From contig JAXKVY010000003.1 in NCBI GenBank assembly GCA_036172455.1, positions 124,001 to 188,000 of the forward strand: a stretch of 64,000 bases of DNA. Direction: 5' to 3'. This DNA comes from Candidatus Izemoplasma sp. (GTDB lineage Bacteria > Bacillota_I > Bacilli_A > Izemoplasmatales > Izemoplasmataceae). A model generated the notes under the pieces. The model did not search any database, was not told the DNA's origin, and saw only the letters and a list, made by a program, of their open reading frames with translations. A program made the translations under genes and the position numbers. Positions 18,011 through 26,549 of this stretch are shown here, piece by piece; the stretch's first letter is position 1; every line of letters starts with the position of its first letter.

Positions 18011-19549
18011 ATGAAAAGATTTATTATTATAACTTTAACACTCGTTTCTACACTCACATTAAGTGCGTGTGGAAACGGGAATTATAACGATCGTACGCTC
18101 GTCACTGACGAATGCGATCACTTAGATAACATCAATGAATGGCAACCCGTTTGGTGTGATGAGTTCGAGTATGAAGGACTCCCAGACGATACGAAATGGG
18201 ACTATGATGTTGGTGGTAGTGGTTGGGGGAATAACGAACTACAATACTACACTGAATCAGATTTAGACAATGCCTTTGTTAAAGATGGGGTATTAACGAT
18301 AAGAGCGCTCCAAGAAGCAATGAGTGGACGTAACTATACCTCGGCACGTTTAGTCACAAAATACCGTGGTGATTGGCAATATGGTAAGGTGCAAGTGTGC
18401 GCTAAGTTACCTGCAGGTCGTGGAACCTGGCCAGCTCTTTGGATGTTACCAACAGATTGGCAATATGGTGGATGGCCTGATAGTGGCGAGATTGACATTA
18501 TGGAGCATGTAGGATATGATGAAGGTACTGTCCATGGGACCATTCATACAGCTGCTTATAACCATGCGTTAGGAACACAAATCGGATACTCAAAAACAGT
18601 TGAAGATGCCACGAGCGCGTTTCATGTCTATGAAATGGAATGGGAGCCAAGTCGTATAACATTATATATTGATGGTGAACAGTATGCTGAGTTTGGATAT
18701 AACCCTTATGCGAATATTGGGACACCAAACAGTGATGCTTGGCCATTTGATCAAACCTTCCATCTTATTATGAATATTGCTGTTGGTGGATTCTGGGGTG
18801 GTGCACAAGGTGTCGATTCGTCAGCCTTCCCAACACAAATGGAAGTTGATTATGTCCGTGTCTATCAAAAAGATTATGCAGGGATGGACAATGAAGACCC
18901 AGATACTGTCACAGATTTAGGATTATTAGATGCAACATTTAATACTGTTCAAGTCATGTGGGAACATGCTGAAGATGATGTTATGACAGAAATGTATGAA
19001 ATATTTGTCAATGGGGAACTAGTGGGAGAAACCACTGTCAATAGTTTTATTATTGAAGACTTAGACCCAGAGACATCCTATGAAATTGGTGTTGTTGCAA
19101 AAGACTTTGCAGGCAATAGAAGTGATATGGAAACCGTTAATATTCAAACCGAAACGCTTCCTTTAGTAACAGAAAGAGTTGAAGCGGAGAACTATGTTTT
19201 ACAAGTTGGTACAATGCGTGAAGACACTACAGATATAGAAGGTGGTCAAAACGTTGGCTACATTGATACTGGTGACTATTTAGAGTATTTGGTGTATGTT
19301 GAAGAAGAGGGTACCTATCAAGTAACTTACCGTGTTGCTAGTGAATCTGGTGGCGGTGAAATTGAGTTTTATGGTAAGGGGAATTTCCCACTAGCTAGAA
19401 CAGAGATTGCCGCAACTGGCGGTTGGCAAACGTGGACCGATGTAACTAGTGAGACCTTTACCTTATATGAGGGTGTTCTTAGAATACGACTTACCGCAAG
19501 CTCAGGAGGATTCAACATCAATTATTTTGATATAGAGAAGGTGGACTAA
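18011..19549 (+). CDS. Secreted GH16 beta-1,3-glucanase lipoprotein with Fn3 and CBM6-like domains
   Basis: Cell-surface endo-beta-1,3-glucanase (laminarinase type), 512 residues. The lipoprotein signal peptide ends LTLSAC with Cys at residue 20. The GH16 domain spans about 43-295, with the catalytic motif SGEIDIMEHVG near 158-168 (both glutamates present) and RGTWPALWMLP just before it. A fibronectin type III domain follows at about 298-380. A C-terminal beta-sandwich at about 385-511 (RVEAENYVLQ at its start, GGQNVGYIDTGDYLEYLVYV) looks like a carbohydrate-binding module of family 6. It would cut glucan outside the cell and feed the adjacent importer. Confidence 0.92.
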   Translation: MKRFIIITLTLVSTLTLSACGNGNYNDRTLVTDECDHLDNINEWQPVWCDEFEYEGLPDDTKWDYDVGGSGWGNNELQYYTESDLDNAFVKDGVLTIRALQEAMSGRNYTSARLVTKYRGDWQYGKVQVCAKLPAGRGTWPALWMLPTDWQYGGWPDSGEIDIMEHVGYDEGTVHGTIHTAAYNHALGTQIGYSKTVEDATSAFHVYEMEWEPSRITLYIDGEQYAEFGYNPYANIGTPNSDAWPFDQTFHLIMNIAVGGFWGGAQGVDSSAFPTQMEVDYVRVYQKDYAGMDNEDPDTVTDLGLLDATFNTVQVMWEHAEDDVMTEMYEIFVNGELVGETTVNSFIIEDLDPETSYEIGVVAKDFAGNRSDMETVNIQTETLPLVTERVEAENYVLQVGTMREDTTDIEGGQNVGYIDTGDYLEYLVYVEEEGTYQVTYRVASESGGGEIEFYGKGNFPLARTEIAATGGWQTWTDVTSETFTLYEGVLRIRLTASSGGFNINYFDIEKVD

Positions 19550-20562
19550 TGGTTACAATTAAAGACATATCCAAAAAATCAGGATTCAGTGTTACAACGG
19601 TATCAAAAGCACTGAATGATTATCCGGATATTTCGTCGAAAACAAAGACCAAAATTTTACAGCTATGTGAAGACATGGGATATGTACCAAATTTAAGTGC
19701 TCGAAGTTTGGTCAATAAGAAATCATATACAATCGGTGTCATTTTTGAAGAGATTACGGGACTTGGATTACAACATCCATTATTCAGCAAAATCTTAGAA
19801 AGTTTTAAAAATGACGTCGAAAAAAGTGGGTATGACATCTTATTCTTGAGTAAAAAAATGGGAGAGAATAATGGGTCCTATTACCAACACTGTTTACGTA
19901 AACAAGTGGACGCAGTGCTTGTCGTATGTGCTGAGTTTGATAGCGATGAAATGCATGAACTGTATGATGGTGATATACCGACTGTCGTGATTGATTTTGC
20001 GTACCGGGATATATTGAACATTACATCAAACAACCGCTTAGGTGTTAAACAAGCTGTTAAATATTTAAAAGATCTCGGTCATGAAAAGATTGCGCATATT
20101 CATGGGAGCTTACAAACTTATATTGGTGGCATTCGTCATGACTACTTTAAAGACTATATGCAATTATATGATTTACCACTCTCTGAAGACTACCTTGTCA
20201 ATGGAGAATTCTTTAGTAAAGAAGACGGATACAATGCAATGCAAAAGATATTGCATCTAAAGGATCAACCAACCGCAATATTCTGTGCGTCAGATATGCT
20301 TGCGATTGGGGCCATCCAAGCCATCCAACAAGCCGGTAAATCTGTCCCTGAAGATTTTAGTATTATTGGGTTTGATGGTATTGATATCGGACAGATATTC
20401 TCACCAAGACTGACAACTATCAGACAGGATTCCCGTAAAATGGGTAAAATCGCTGCGAGCAATGTACTGACAATGATTACTGAAAATCAATTTAAGAAAA
20501 ATAATACAATCACAGTAGACACATATTTAATTACAGGAGAGACAACGAGGGTGTTACGATGA
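19549..20562 (+). CDS. LacI-family transcriptional regulator
   Basis: DNA-binding repressor or activator of 337 residues. The N-terminal helix-turn-helix with hinge is typical (TIKDISKKSGFSVTTVSKAL). The rest is a periplasmic-binding-like effector domain, ending DFSIIGFDGIDIGQIFSPRLTTI as in other family members. It is encoded inside the glucan operon, sharing one base with the GH16 lipoprotein gene, and overlaps the next gene by four bases. It most likely senses an oligosaccharide and binds the repeated sites at 13489-13553. Confidence 0.92.
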   Translation: MVTIKDISKKSGFSVTTVSKALNDYPDISSKTKTKILQLCEDMGYVPNLSARSLVNKKSYTIGVIFEEITGLGLQHPLFSKILESFKNDVEKSGYDILFLSKKMGENNGSYYQHCLRKQVDAVLVVCAEFDSDEMHELYDGDIPTVVIDFAYRDILNITSNNRLGVKQAVKYLKDLGHEKIAHIHGSLQTYIGGIRHDYFKDYMQLYDLPLSEDYLVNGEFFSKEDGYNAMQKILHLKDQPTAIFCASDMLAIGAIQAIQQAGKSVPEDFSIIGFDGIDIGQIFSPRLTTIRQDSRKMGKIAASNVLTMITENQFKKNNTITVDTYLITGETTRVLR

Positions 20563-21263
20563 AAACATTACTAGATATTGATTTTACACAAACACACATA
20601 TTAGATGACGATATATTTAATATAGCTGTTGGTGAAAAATGGGCTAACAATGAATTACAACACTATGTCAATAAGCCTGAGAATCTATTCTTTACGGATG
20701 AGGGATTAGTTTTACGCGCAACACATCCTAAAGCGGGGATTTATGAAAGTGTTCGAATTAATACGCGTGATAAATTTAGTTTCCAATACGGTGAAATCAA
20801 AATTCGCGCTAAAGTGCCAAAAGGTAAAGGAACTTGGCCGGCGCTTTGGATGATGAGCCAAGAAAACCGGTATGGCCACTGGCCAAAAAGTGGAGAAATT
20901 GACATTTTAGAACATGTTGGTAGAGATGCAAATAATCTATTTTTATGCCTTCATACAGAAACCTATAATCACCGTAATGATGAAGAATACTATACAGAAT
21001 ATCACCTTGAAAATGCCACAACTGAGTTCCATGATTATGGGGTTCGTTGGACTGAAGAAACCATTACATATATCATTGATGGGAACGAGATTGTAACGTA
21101 TAGTAAGTATGATAAAGCGGACTCATCACATAAAGGATGGCCATTTCATCAACCGTTTTATTTGATTATGAATTTAGCCATTGGTGGTAAATTTGGTGGG
21201 CCTGTTGATGACAGTATTTTTCCCAAAGACTTTATCATTAAGCGCATAACTGTCGTACAATAA
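20559..21263 (+). CDS. Cytoplasmic GH16 beta-glucanase
   Basis: A bare GH16 catalytic domain of 234 residues with no signal peptide. The active-site motif KSGEIDILEHVG (about residues 112-123) and GKGTWPALWMMS before it match the secreted GH16 in the same operon. The C-terminal FYLIMNLAIGGKFGG is a conserved GH16 strand. It probably cleaves imported beta-1,3-glucan oligosaccharides. It is the last gene of the operon, followed by a terminator. Intracellular laminarinase-type enzymes are uncommon but fit uptake of long oligosaccharides. Confidence 0.9.
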   Translation: MKTLLDIDFTQTHILDDDIFNIAVGEKWANNELQHYVNKPENLFFTDEGLVLRATHPKAGIYESVRINTRDKFSFQYGEIKIRAKVPKGKGTWPALWMMSQENRYGHWPKSGEIDILEHVGRDANNLFLCLHTETYNHRNDEEYYTEYHLENATTEFHDYGVRWTEETITYIIDGNEIVTYSKYDKADSSHKGWPFHQPFYLIMNLAIGGKFGGPVDDSIFPKDFIIKRITVVQ

Positions 21264-21268
21264 TGATT

Positions 21269-21300
21269 CCTGACTTAGCAATTGTTAAGTCAGGGTTTTC
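21269..21300 (+). terminator. Terminator of the beta-glucan operon
   Basis: Stem CCTGACTTA (21269-21277) with TAAGTCAGG (21286-21294), loop of eight, then a T-rich tail. Confidence 0.9.
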
Positions 21301-21368
21301 TTTTACAATAATTATGGATGATTTTTTATACGAAATATCATATAATAGGATAAAAGGAAGTGATTAAC

Positions 21369-21962
21369 TTGAATGTCATTGTGACTGGATTTGGCCCGTT
21401 CGCAAATCAAAAATATAATCCAACAAAAGCCGTCTTAGAGGCCTTAGAGAACCGTGTTAAAGACAGTACTATTTATCCAATTGAATTGCCTGTCATTTAT
21501 GATGAATGCTTTACCGTATTAGAAGATGCGGTTGAAACATACAAACCAGACCTAATATTATTATTAGGTGTTGCCGCAAAGCGTGATAAGATTAACCTAG
21601 AACGCGTTGCGATAAATCTTAAAGAAGCCAACATACCGGATAATTTAGGTATTATGTTCCATGATGAACCCATCATAAAGCATGGTGAAACCGCGTATTT
21701 TTCAACCTTAGATTTAAAAGGTGATTTGCGCGCCTTAGAAAATGCTCAAATTCCAACGACGATATCGAACACCGCAGGAACCTTTGTCTGTAATAACATC
21801 TTTTATTTAACGATGCATTATCTAGACACACATAAGTTAGATATACCAGCAGGGTTTATTCATGTGCCTGACATCATGGCATCTGAAGAAGAAGAGACAA
21901 TAAACATCTATACACAAATGATTTATACCATTATAGAAAATGAACAAAAGAAAGAGGGATAA
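21369..21962 (+). CDS. pcp: Pyroglutamyl-peptidase I
   Basis: Cysteine peptidase removing N-terminal pyroglutamate from peptides. The start MNVIVTGFGPFANQKYNPTK is the family signature. The Glu region is ERVAINLKEANIPDN, the catalytic cysteine is in NTAGTFVCNNIFY, and the histidine is in AGFIHVPDI. I choose a TTG start at 21369: AAGGAAGTGA then lies six to seven bases upstream, whereas the in-frame GTG at 21360 would sit inside the ribosome site. 197 residues is slightly short of the usual 200-215. It is followed four bases later by the hydrolase gene. Confidence 0.9.
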   Translation: MNVIVTGFGPFANQKYNPTKAVLEALENRVKDSTIYPIELPVIYDECFTVLEDAVETYKPDLILLLGVAAKRDKINLERVAINLKEANIPDNLGIMFHDEPIIKHGETAYFSTLDLKGDLRALENAQIPTTISNTAGTFVCNNIFYLTMHYLDTHKLDIPAGFIHVPDIMASEEEETINIYTQMIYTIIENEQKKEG

Positions 21963-21965
21963 AGG

Positions 21966-22877
21966 ATGGGAAAACGTTTCACAGTAACGGGTAAAAACGA
22001 CTGCCCTATAGCGGCCATTAAAAAAGTACCACGCAAGCCGAAAGCTATTGTACAAATATTTCATGGTATGGGAGAACATAAAGAGCGGTACATACCATTT
22101 ATGGATTTTTTGTATGAAAATGGGTATGGTAGTTATATTCATGATCATCGTAAACATGGTGAAAGCCTAAACGAAGCAGATGAACTGGGGATATTTACCC
22201 ACTATGATTTATGGCAAGATGTTTTAGATGACTGTTATTTCATTAGTCGTAGAATCTTAAAGGAACATCCCGGGGTACCAATTATTATTATGGGTCACTC
22301 GATGGGCAGTATTATCGCAAGAGGTTATATTACGCGATATCGTACCGTAGCGAAAAAAGCAATCTTCATGGGGACATTACCCCCATATGGGTTTTTCAAA
22401 GCGATTATACCACTAACCTTAAGCAGGATTATTGGACTATTTAAAGGGAATAAACCGAGTCCATTTCTTGCTGAAAAATTAAATCAACCCTTACTCAAAA
22501 ACTTAGAAAAAGCAGATAGTAAGTTTGCTTGGATATCAAGTGATGAAAAAGTCGTTAAAGCCTATGAAGAAGATATATTATGTGGGTTTCCATATAATCC
22601 TCGGTTTTATCAAGAGTTTTTTAAAGCCATTATTGATGTCAACAAATCAAATACCATTGCCTTAACCAAAGATATTCCATTACTCTTTATAAGTGGACAA
22701 GACGATCCTGTTGGTGAGTTTGGTGAAGGTGTTGATGCTTTAGTAAAACTTTACAAAGGTCATGGTATGACCCAAACCAATACCTTGATTATTGAAGATG
22801 CCCGTCATGAAGTTTTAAATGAAACCAATAAAGACGTCAGTTACCAAGCTATTTTGAGATGGTTAAACGACGCATAA
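21966..22877 (+). CDS. Alpha/beta hydrolase, monoacylglycerol-lipase-like
   Basis: Serine hydrolase of 303 residues. The oxyanion segment is QIFHGMGEHKERY, the nucleophile elbow is IIMGHSMGSIIARGY (Ser near residue 112), the acid is in FISGQDDPVGEFG, and the catalytic His is in EDARHEVLNE. This order is that of the lysophospholipase/monoglyceride lipase group (Hydrolase_4). There is no signal peptide. It is cotranscribed with pcp, and a hairpin follows. Natural substrate unknown. Confidence 0.85.
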   Translation: MGKRFTVTGKNDCPIAAIKKVPRKPKAIVQIFHGMGEHKERYIPFMDFLYENGYGSYIHDHRKHGESLNEADELGIFTHYDLWQDVLDDCYFISRRILKEHPGVPIIIMGHSMGSIIARGYITRYRTVAKKAIFMGTLPPYGFFKAIIPLTLSRIIGLFKGNKPSPFLAEKLNQPLLKNLEKADSKFAWISSDEKVVKAYEEDILCGFPYNPRFYQEFFKAIIDVNKSNTIALTKDIPLLFISGQDDPVGEFGEGVDALVKLYKGHGMTQTNTLIIEDARHEVLNETNKDVSYQAILRWLNDA

Positions 22878-22884
22878 CACACGC

Positions 22885-22910
22885 CCCTTCTAAGTTGTCT
22901 TAGAAGGGTT
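22885..22910 (+). terminator. Hairpin after the hydrolase gene
   Basis: CCCTTCTAAG (22885-22894) and CTTAGAAGGG (22899-22908) form a perfect 10-base stem with a TTGT loop. The T tract is weak. Confidence 0.75.
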
Positions 22911-22967
22911 ATCATTTGATTAGGGTTTTTTACTCTTTTTTTGTATAATAAAACCAGGTGATAAAAA

Positions 22968-23582
22968 ATGAGTCGATTTTGTAATACATGTATATATGAA
23001 ACCTTACCAAGCCGTCAAGTCAACATAAAAAAAGGCGAGTTTATCTTCCATCAAGGCGATGACTTGCATTCTATTTTTTACATTCGCGATGGCATTGTTA
23101 AAATAACAAAACTCCATGAAGATGGTGAAGAAAAAATTCTTGAACTTGTTGGTCGCGATGACTTTATTGGATTATTGGCTGTATTGAGAAACCAAACGAC
23201 CTATCCTGCAAGTGCAGAATGTCTTACCGATGTCACAATGACTGTATCCAGTAAAGCGGACACGTTACAAGCCTATGAAGATCATCAACCGTTTAAAGAG
23301 GCATGTATGCATTGTGCCACAACCCGAGCTGATGTTTTCCAAAGTCAATTATTTCAACTATCGAATCGCTCGACTGATGATAAAATTGTTGGCTTTCTAA
23401 CACAGTTAGCGCAGCGCTTTGGGACGTATAAAAATGATCAATATTGTGTTGAGTTGCCGTTAACCCAACAAGAGTTAGCTAGCATTATTGGCTTAAGGCG
23501 AGAAACCTTAAGTCGACGACTGAATGCATTAAAAGATGAGAGCATCATTGATTTTAAAGGCAGCAAATATATTATTAAGTAG
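22968..23582 (+). CDS. Crp/Fnr-family regulator
   Basis: A 204-residue regulator with an N-terminal cyclic-nucleotide-binding-like barrel (GEFIFHQGDDLHSIFYIRDG) and a C-terminal winged helix (LTQQELASIIGLRRETLSRR). Cysteines at positions 5 and 8 near the N-terminus (FCNTC) and a CMHC pair near residues 111-114 could bind a metal or an Fe-S cluster, as in Fnr, but the spacing is not the classical one. It precedes two hemerythrin-PAS proteins, so an O2, NO or redox signal is plausible. It has its own promoter region and terminator. Confidence 0.88.
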   Translation: MSRFCNTCIYETLPSRQVNIKKGEFIFHQGDDLHSIFYIRDGIVKITKLHEDGEEKILELVGRDDFIGLLAVLRNQTTYPASAECLTDVTMTVSSKADTLQAYEDHQPFKEACMHCATTRADVFQSQLFQLSNRSTDDKIVGFLTQLAQRFGTYKNDQYCVELPLTQQELASIIGLRRETLSRRLNALKDESIIDFKGSKYIIK

Positions 23583-23612
23583 GTGTGATTTGAGTCACAG
23601 CCTGCTTTTTTT
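23578..23612 (+). terminator. Terminator after the Crp/Fnr gene
   Basis: An 11-base stem with one bulge (AGTAGGTGTGA against TCACAGCCTGCT) is followed by seven T. It overlaps the stop codon. Confidence 0.8.
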
Positions 23613-23645
23613 ATATGTGATATACTTTCAGTAGGAGTTGATATA

Positions 23646-24854
23646 ATGAGCGAGTTTATTAATAACAGTCAAGAACGTCAAACAGTATTAAAAGAGATTA
23701 TTCATAAAATTCATGATGGGATGCCACTAGATGAGGCAAAAGCCCTATTTAAACAACATTTTGAGACTGTCAGTACGGAAGAAATTACCCAAATGGAACA
23801 GAGTTTAATCGAAGAAGGGATGCCTGTTGAGGATGTGCAAGGACTCTGTGATGTCCATGCGAGTGTATTTGATGGGTCTATTTCAGATATTCATAAGCCA
23901 AGTGATGCGTTAGAAATACCTGGACACCCCCTACATGTCTTAACGGAAGAAAACGATCGTATTTTAGCGTTGATTGAAGAAGAAATCCGTCCTTACATAG
24001 AGAATGATACCAAACATAACCAATTAATGTTGCGTGTTGGATTTGAACGGTTGAGTGAAGTGAGTCATCACTATAGTCGTAAAGAAAATCTATTTTTTCC
24101 CTATTTAGAAGAAGCAGGGATTACCTCTGTATCGAAAGTCATGTGGGGTGTTGATAATGAAATCCGTCAAGAAATAAAAGAAGTATTAACTATCTTGTCA
24201 CAAGCATCGTACGACTACGATCACTTAAGTCAAGCAATAGATCAGGTCATTACCAAAGTAGAAGATATGGTAACTAAAGAAAATAATATATTACTACCAA
24301 TGTTGAAGGAACATATTGATTTTTATGGATTTATAAAAATTGACATCGCATCTAAAGAAATGAATTACTTTTTAGAACCACCAAAAGCGTCGTGGGCAAA
24401 AGAACCTGAAGATACTATTGAACATGATGAAGATATCACCAAAACAATAGATGGTGAGATTGCAATGGACGCAGGGAGTTTATCGCAAACAGAAGTGAAC
24501 GCGTTATTAAATACGCTGCCACTCGATATGACTTTTGTTGATAAAGATGGCATCGTAAAATACTTCACACAAGGTAAAGAACGCATCTTCGATCGGCCTA
24601 AAACGATCATTGGCCGTCATGTCAATATGTGTCATCCACCACAGAGTGTTCACATTGTTGAAGAGATTGTCAAACGCTTTGAAACAGGCGAGAGTGACCA
24701 TGAAGACTTCTGGATTCAAATGAAAGATGCTTTTGTTCATATCCGGTATTATGCCGTGAGAGACGAAAATAACGCCTTTTTAGGAACCTTAGAAGTTACC
24801 CAAGATATTCAACCACTCAGAGAACTAAAAGGCGAAAAACGGTTGTTAGACTAA
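23646..24854 (+). CDS. DUF438-hemerythrin-PAS protein
   Basis: Cytoplasmic sensor-like protein of 402 residues. Residues about 8-70 are a DUF438 domain (LKEIIHKIHDGMPLDEAK). About 95-225 is a hemerythrin-like HHE bundle with HPLHVLTEEND, HHYSRKENLFFPYLEE and KENNILLPML supplying His and Glu ligands. About 290-395 is a PAS domain (LPLDMTFVDKDGIVKYFTQG, then CHPPQSVHIVEEIV). Such proteins are thought to sense O2 or NO through a di-iron site; the role here is inference. It begins a small unit with the DUF454 gene (TAATG overlap) and a paralogue. Confidence 0.87.
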   Translation: MSEFINNSQERQTVLKEIIHKIHDGMPLDEAKALFKQHFETVSTEEITQMEQSLIEEGMPVEDVQGLCDVHASVFDGSISDIHKPSDALEIPGHPLHVLTEENDRILALIEEEIRPYIENDTKHNQLMLRVGFERLSEVSHHYSRKENLFFPYLEEAGITSVSKVMWGVDNEIRQEIKEVLTILSQASYDYDHLSQAIDQVITKVEDMVTKENNILLPMLKEHIDFYGFIKIDIASKEMNYFLEPPKASWAKEPEDTIEHDEDITKTIDGEIAMDAGSLSQTEVNALLNTLPLDMTFVDKDGIVKYFTQGKERIFDRPKTIIGRHVNMCHPPQSVHIVEEIVKRFETGESDHEDFWIQMKDAFVHIRYYAVRDENNAFLGTLEVTQDIQPLRELKGEKRLLD

Positions 24855-25222
24855 TGCGTGTTTTCTATGGTTCCTTGGGCTTTTTAACTTTTGGTCTTGG
24901 GACAATTGGGATCGTCATGCCAGTCTTACCGACAACCCCGTTTTATTTATTAACAGTGTATTTCTTTTCAAAAAGTTCTCGACGTTTCTCAGACTGGTTT
25001 GAACAGTCATCATTTTACAAACACCATCTCGAAGAATTTATGACGACAAAAGCCATGACCAAACGAAAAAAATGGCAACTGATGATCTGGGTTGATACGA
25101 TGCTTCTCATTTCCTTCTTGTTGGTTGACAATTTATTTGTTAAACTATTATTAGGAATATTAGCCATTATTAAGTACTGGTATTTCTTTACTCAAATAAA
25201 AACAATCCCACAAAAGGAGTGA
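24854..25222 (+). CDS. YbaN-family (DUF454) membrane protein
   Basis: A small inner-membrane protein of 122 residues. The N-terminal FGLGTIGIVMPVLPTTPFYLL and the following SSRRFSDWF are the DUF454 signature; two further hydrophobic segments are near the C-terminus. Function of the family is unknown. It sits between two hemerythrin-PAS genes, overlapping the first by one base and four bases before the second, so it may take part in the same response. Confidence 0.85.
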   Translation: MRVFYGSLGFLTFGLGTIGIVMPVLPTTPFYLLTVYFFSKSSRRFSDWFEQSSFYKHHLEEFMTTKAMTKRKKWQLMIWVDTMLLISFLLVDNLFVKLLLGILAIIKYWYFFTQIKTIPQKE

Positions 25223-25226
25223 GAAA

Positions 25227-26444
25227 ATGGAAGTATTTCAGTATGATGAAGATAAGATAAAACGCTTGAATGAGTTTATGAAAGCATTTGAAGAAGCTGA
25301 TTCTGGAAAAGCAAGACGACAAATCTATATGACGTATGAAGATACCATTGATTCGGTGCAGGCATTAGATTTATTCTACACCCATTTTTACGGAGAAACT
25401 TCAAATAAGTCAGTGGATAATATACTTGAATCAGCCGATTTATTTGTCAATATGTTTTCTACCCCATTAGAACGCCATAAACCTGACTATAATCATGTCT
25501 ATTTCAAGCTTTTTACAGACGAAAACAAAGCCATAACAACACGCTTTGATCAAGCAAAAGCGATTATTAAGCGCAATGACTTAAAAAAGGATAAAGATGA
25601 CTTAAAAGAAGCACTAGGTAAACCGTATGAAATCAATAAAATGTTTGTTAAACGGGAAAACATTTTATTTCCGCATCTAGAAGAAGTCGCCCCAAGTGAT
25701 AAACCACTACAGGTACTTTGGCAACTTCATAATGAAGCAAAAGCATCGTTAAAAGAACTGATTAATCAATTAAATAGTGATGACTTTGACGATAAAAATA
25801 TGCGGTATTTAATAGGTGAATTTTATTTTCTACTCTATGGCATTATTACAAAAGAAGAACTCATTTTATTGCCAGCAGCACATCACTTATTAGATCGTAA
25901 AACGCTAAACCAGATGACCAAAGAATTATTTAATTATGGCTTTGCCTATATTCATCCAAATATGCCCGATTTATCTAATGATGACACAGATAAGCACGTA
26001 GCAGATTCATTAGATGAAGCTCCTAAGAACTTAGAAAGCCCATTTTTCTCAAGTGAGACAGGCTCACTATCAATAGAACAAGTCCGTTTAATCTTTGGCA
26101 CAATTCCCCTAGATATTACGTATGTCGATGAACATGATCAGGTAGTTTATTATAATGACCGACCAAGTCGGCATTTTCCGAGAAATCCTTCGATTATCGG
26201 ACGATTAGTTGAAAATTGTCATCCACCGAAGAGTGTCCATGTCGTTAAACAAATTGTAACAGACTTTAAGTCTGGTAAACGCGATATGGCAGAGTTTTAT
26301 ATAAACTTTCAAGGCGTTTTTCTTTACATTACCTATTATGCGGTAAGAGATAAAGAAAACACGTATAAAGGAGTGCTAGAGGTGTCACAAGATGTTACTC
26401 ACATTCGTGAGCTCGAAGGTGAAAAACGACTACTCGATGAATAA
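25227..26444 (+). CDS. Second hemerythrin-PAS (DUF438-type) protein, divergent
   Basis: A 405-residue paralogue of the protein at 23646-24854. The C-terminal PAS part is well conserved (IPLDITYVDEHDQVVYYND, CHPPKSVHVVKQIV, LEVSQDVTHIRELEGEKRLL). The middle bundle keeps KRENILFPHLEEV and LHNEAKA. The N-terminal DUF438 segment is replaced by unrelated helical sequence, and the HHE ligands are fewer (for example KEELILLPAA in place of KENNILLPML). It may have lost one iron ligand set or bind iron differently. It is the last gene of its unit and is followed by a terminator. Confidence 0.82.
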   Translation: MEVFQYDEDKIKRLNEFMKAFEEADSGKARRQIYMTYEDTIDSVQALDLFYTHFYGETSNKSVDNILESADLFVNMFSTPLERHKPDYNHVYFKLFTDENKAITTRFDQAKAIIKRNDLKKDKDDLKEALGKPYEINKMFVKRENILFPHLEEVAPSDKPLQVLWQLHNEAKASLKELINQLNSDDFDDKNMRYLIGEFYFLLYGIITKEELILLPAAHHLLDRKTLNQMTKELFNYGFAYIHPNMPDLSNDDTDKHVADSLDEAPKNLESPFFSSETGSLSIEQVRLIFGTIPLDITYVDEHDQVVYYNDRPSRHFPRNPSIIGRLVENCHPPKSVHVVKQIVTDFKSGKRDMAEFYINFQGVFLYITYYAVRDKENTYKGVLEVSQDVTHIRELEGEKRLLDE

Positions 26445-26452
26445 TATTGACC

Positions 26453-26479
26453 ATACCACCAATTTTTGGTGGTATTTTT
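26453..26479 (+). terminator. Terminator after the hemerythrin unit
   Basis: ATACCACCAA (26453-26462) and TTGGTGGTAT (26466-26475) with a 3-base loop, then TTTT. Confidence 0.9.
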
Positions 26480-26549
26480 GTGAAATAATTTAAAAAAATC
26501 ACAAAAAAGTGTTAAAATAAATAATAGGTGGGAAAAAGGAGGAAACTGT

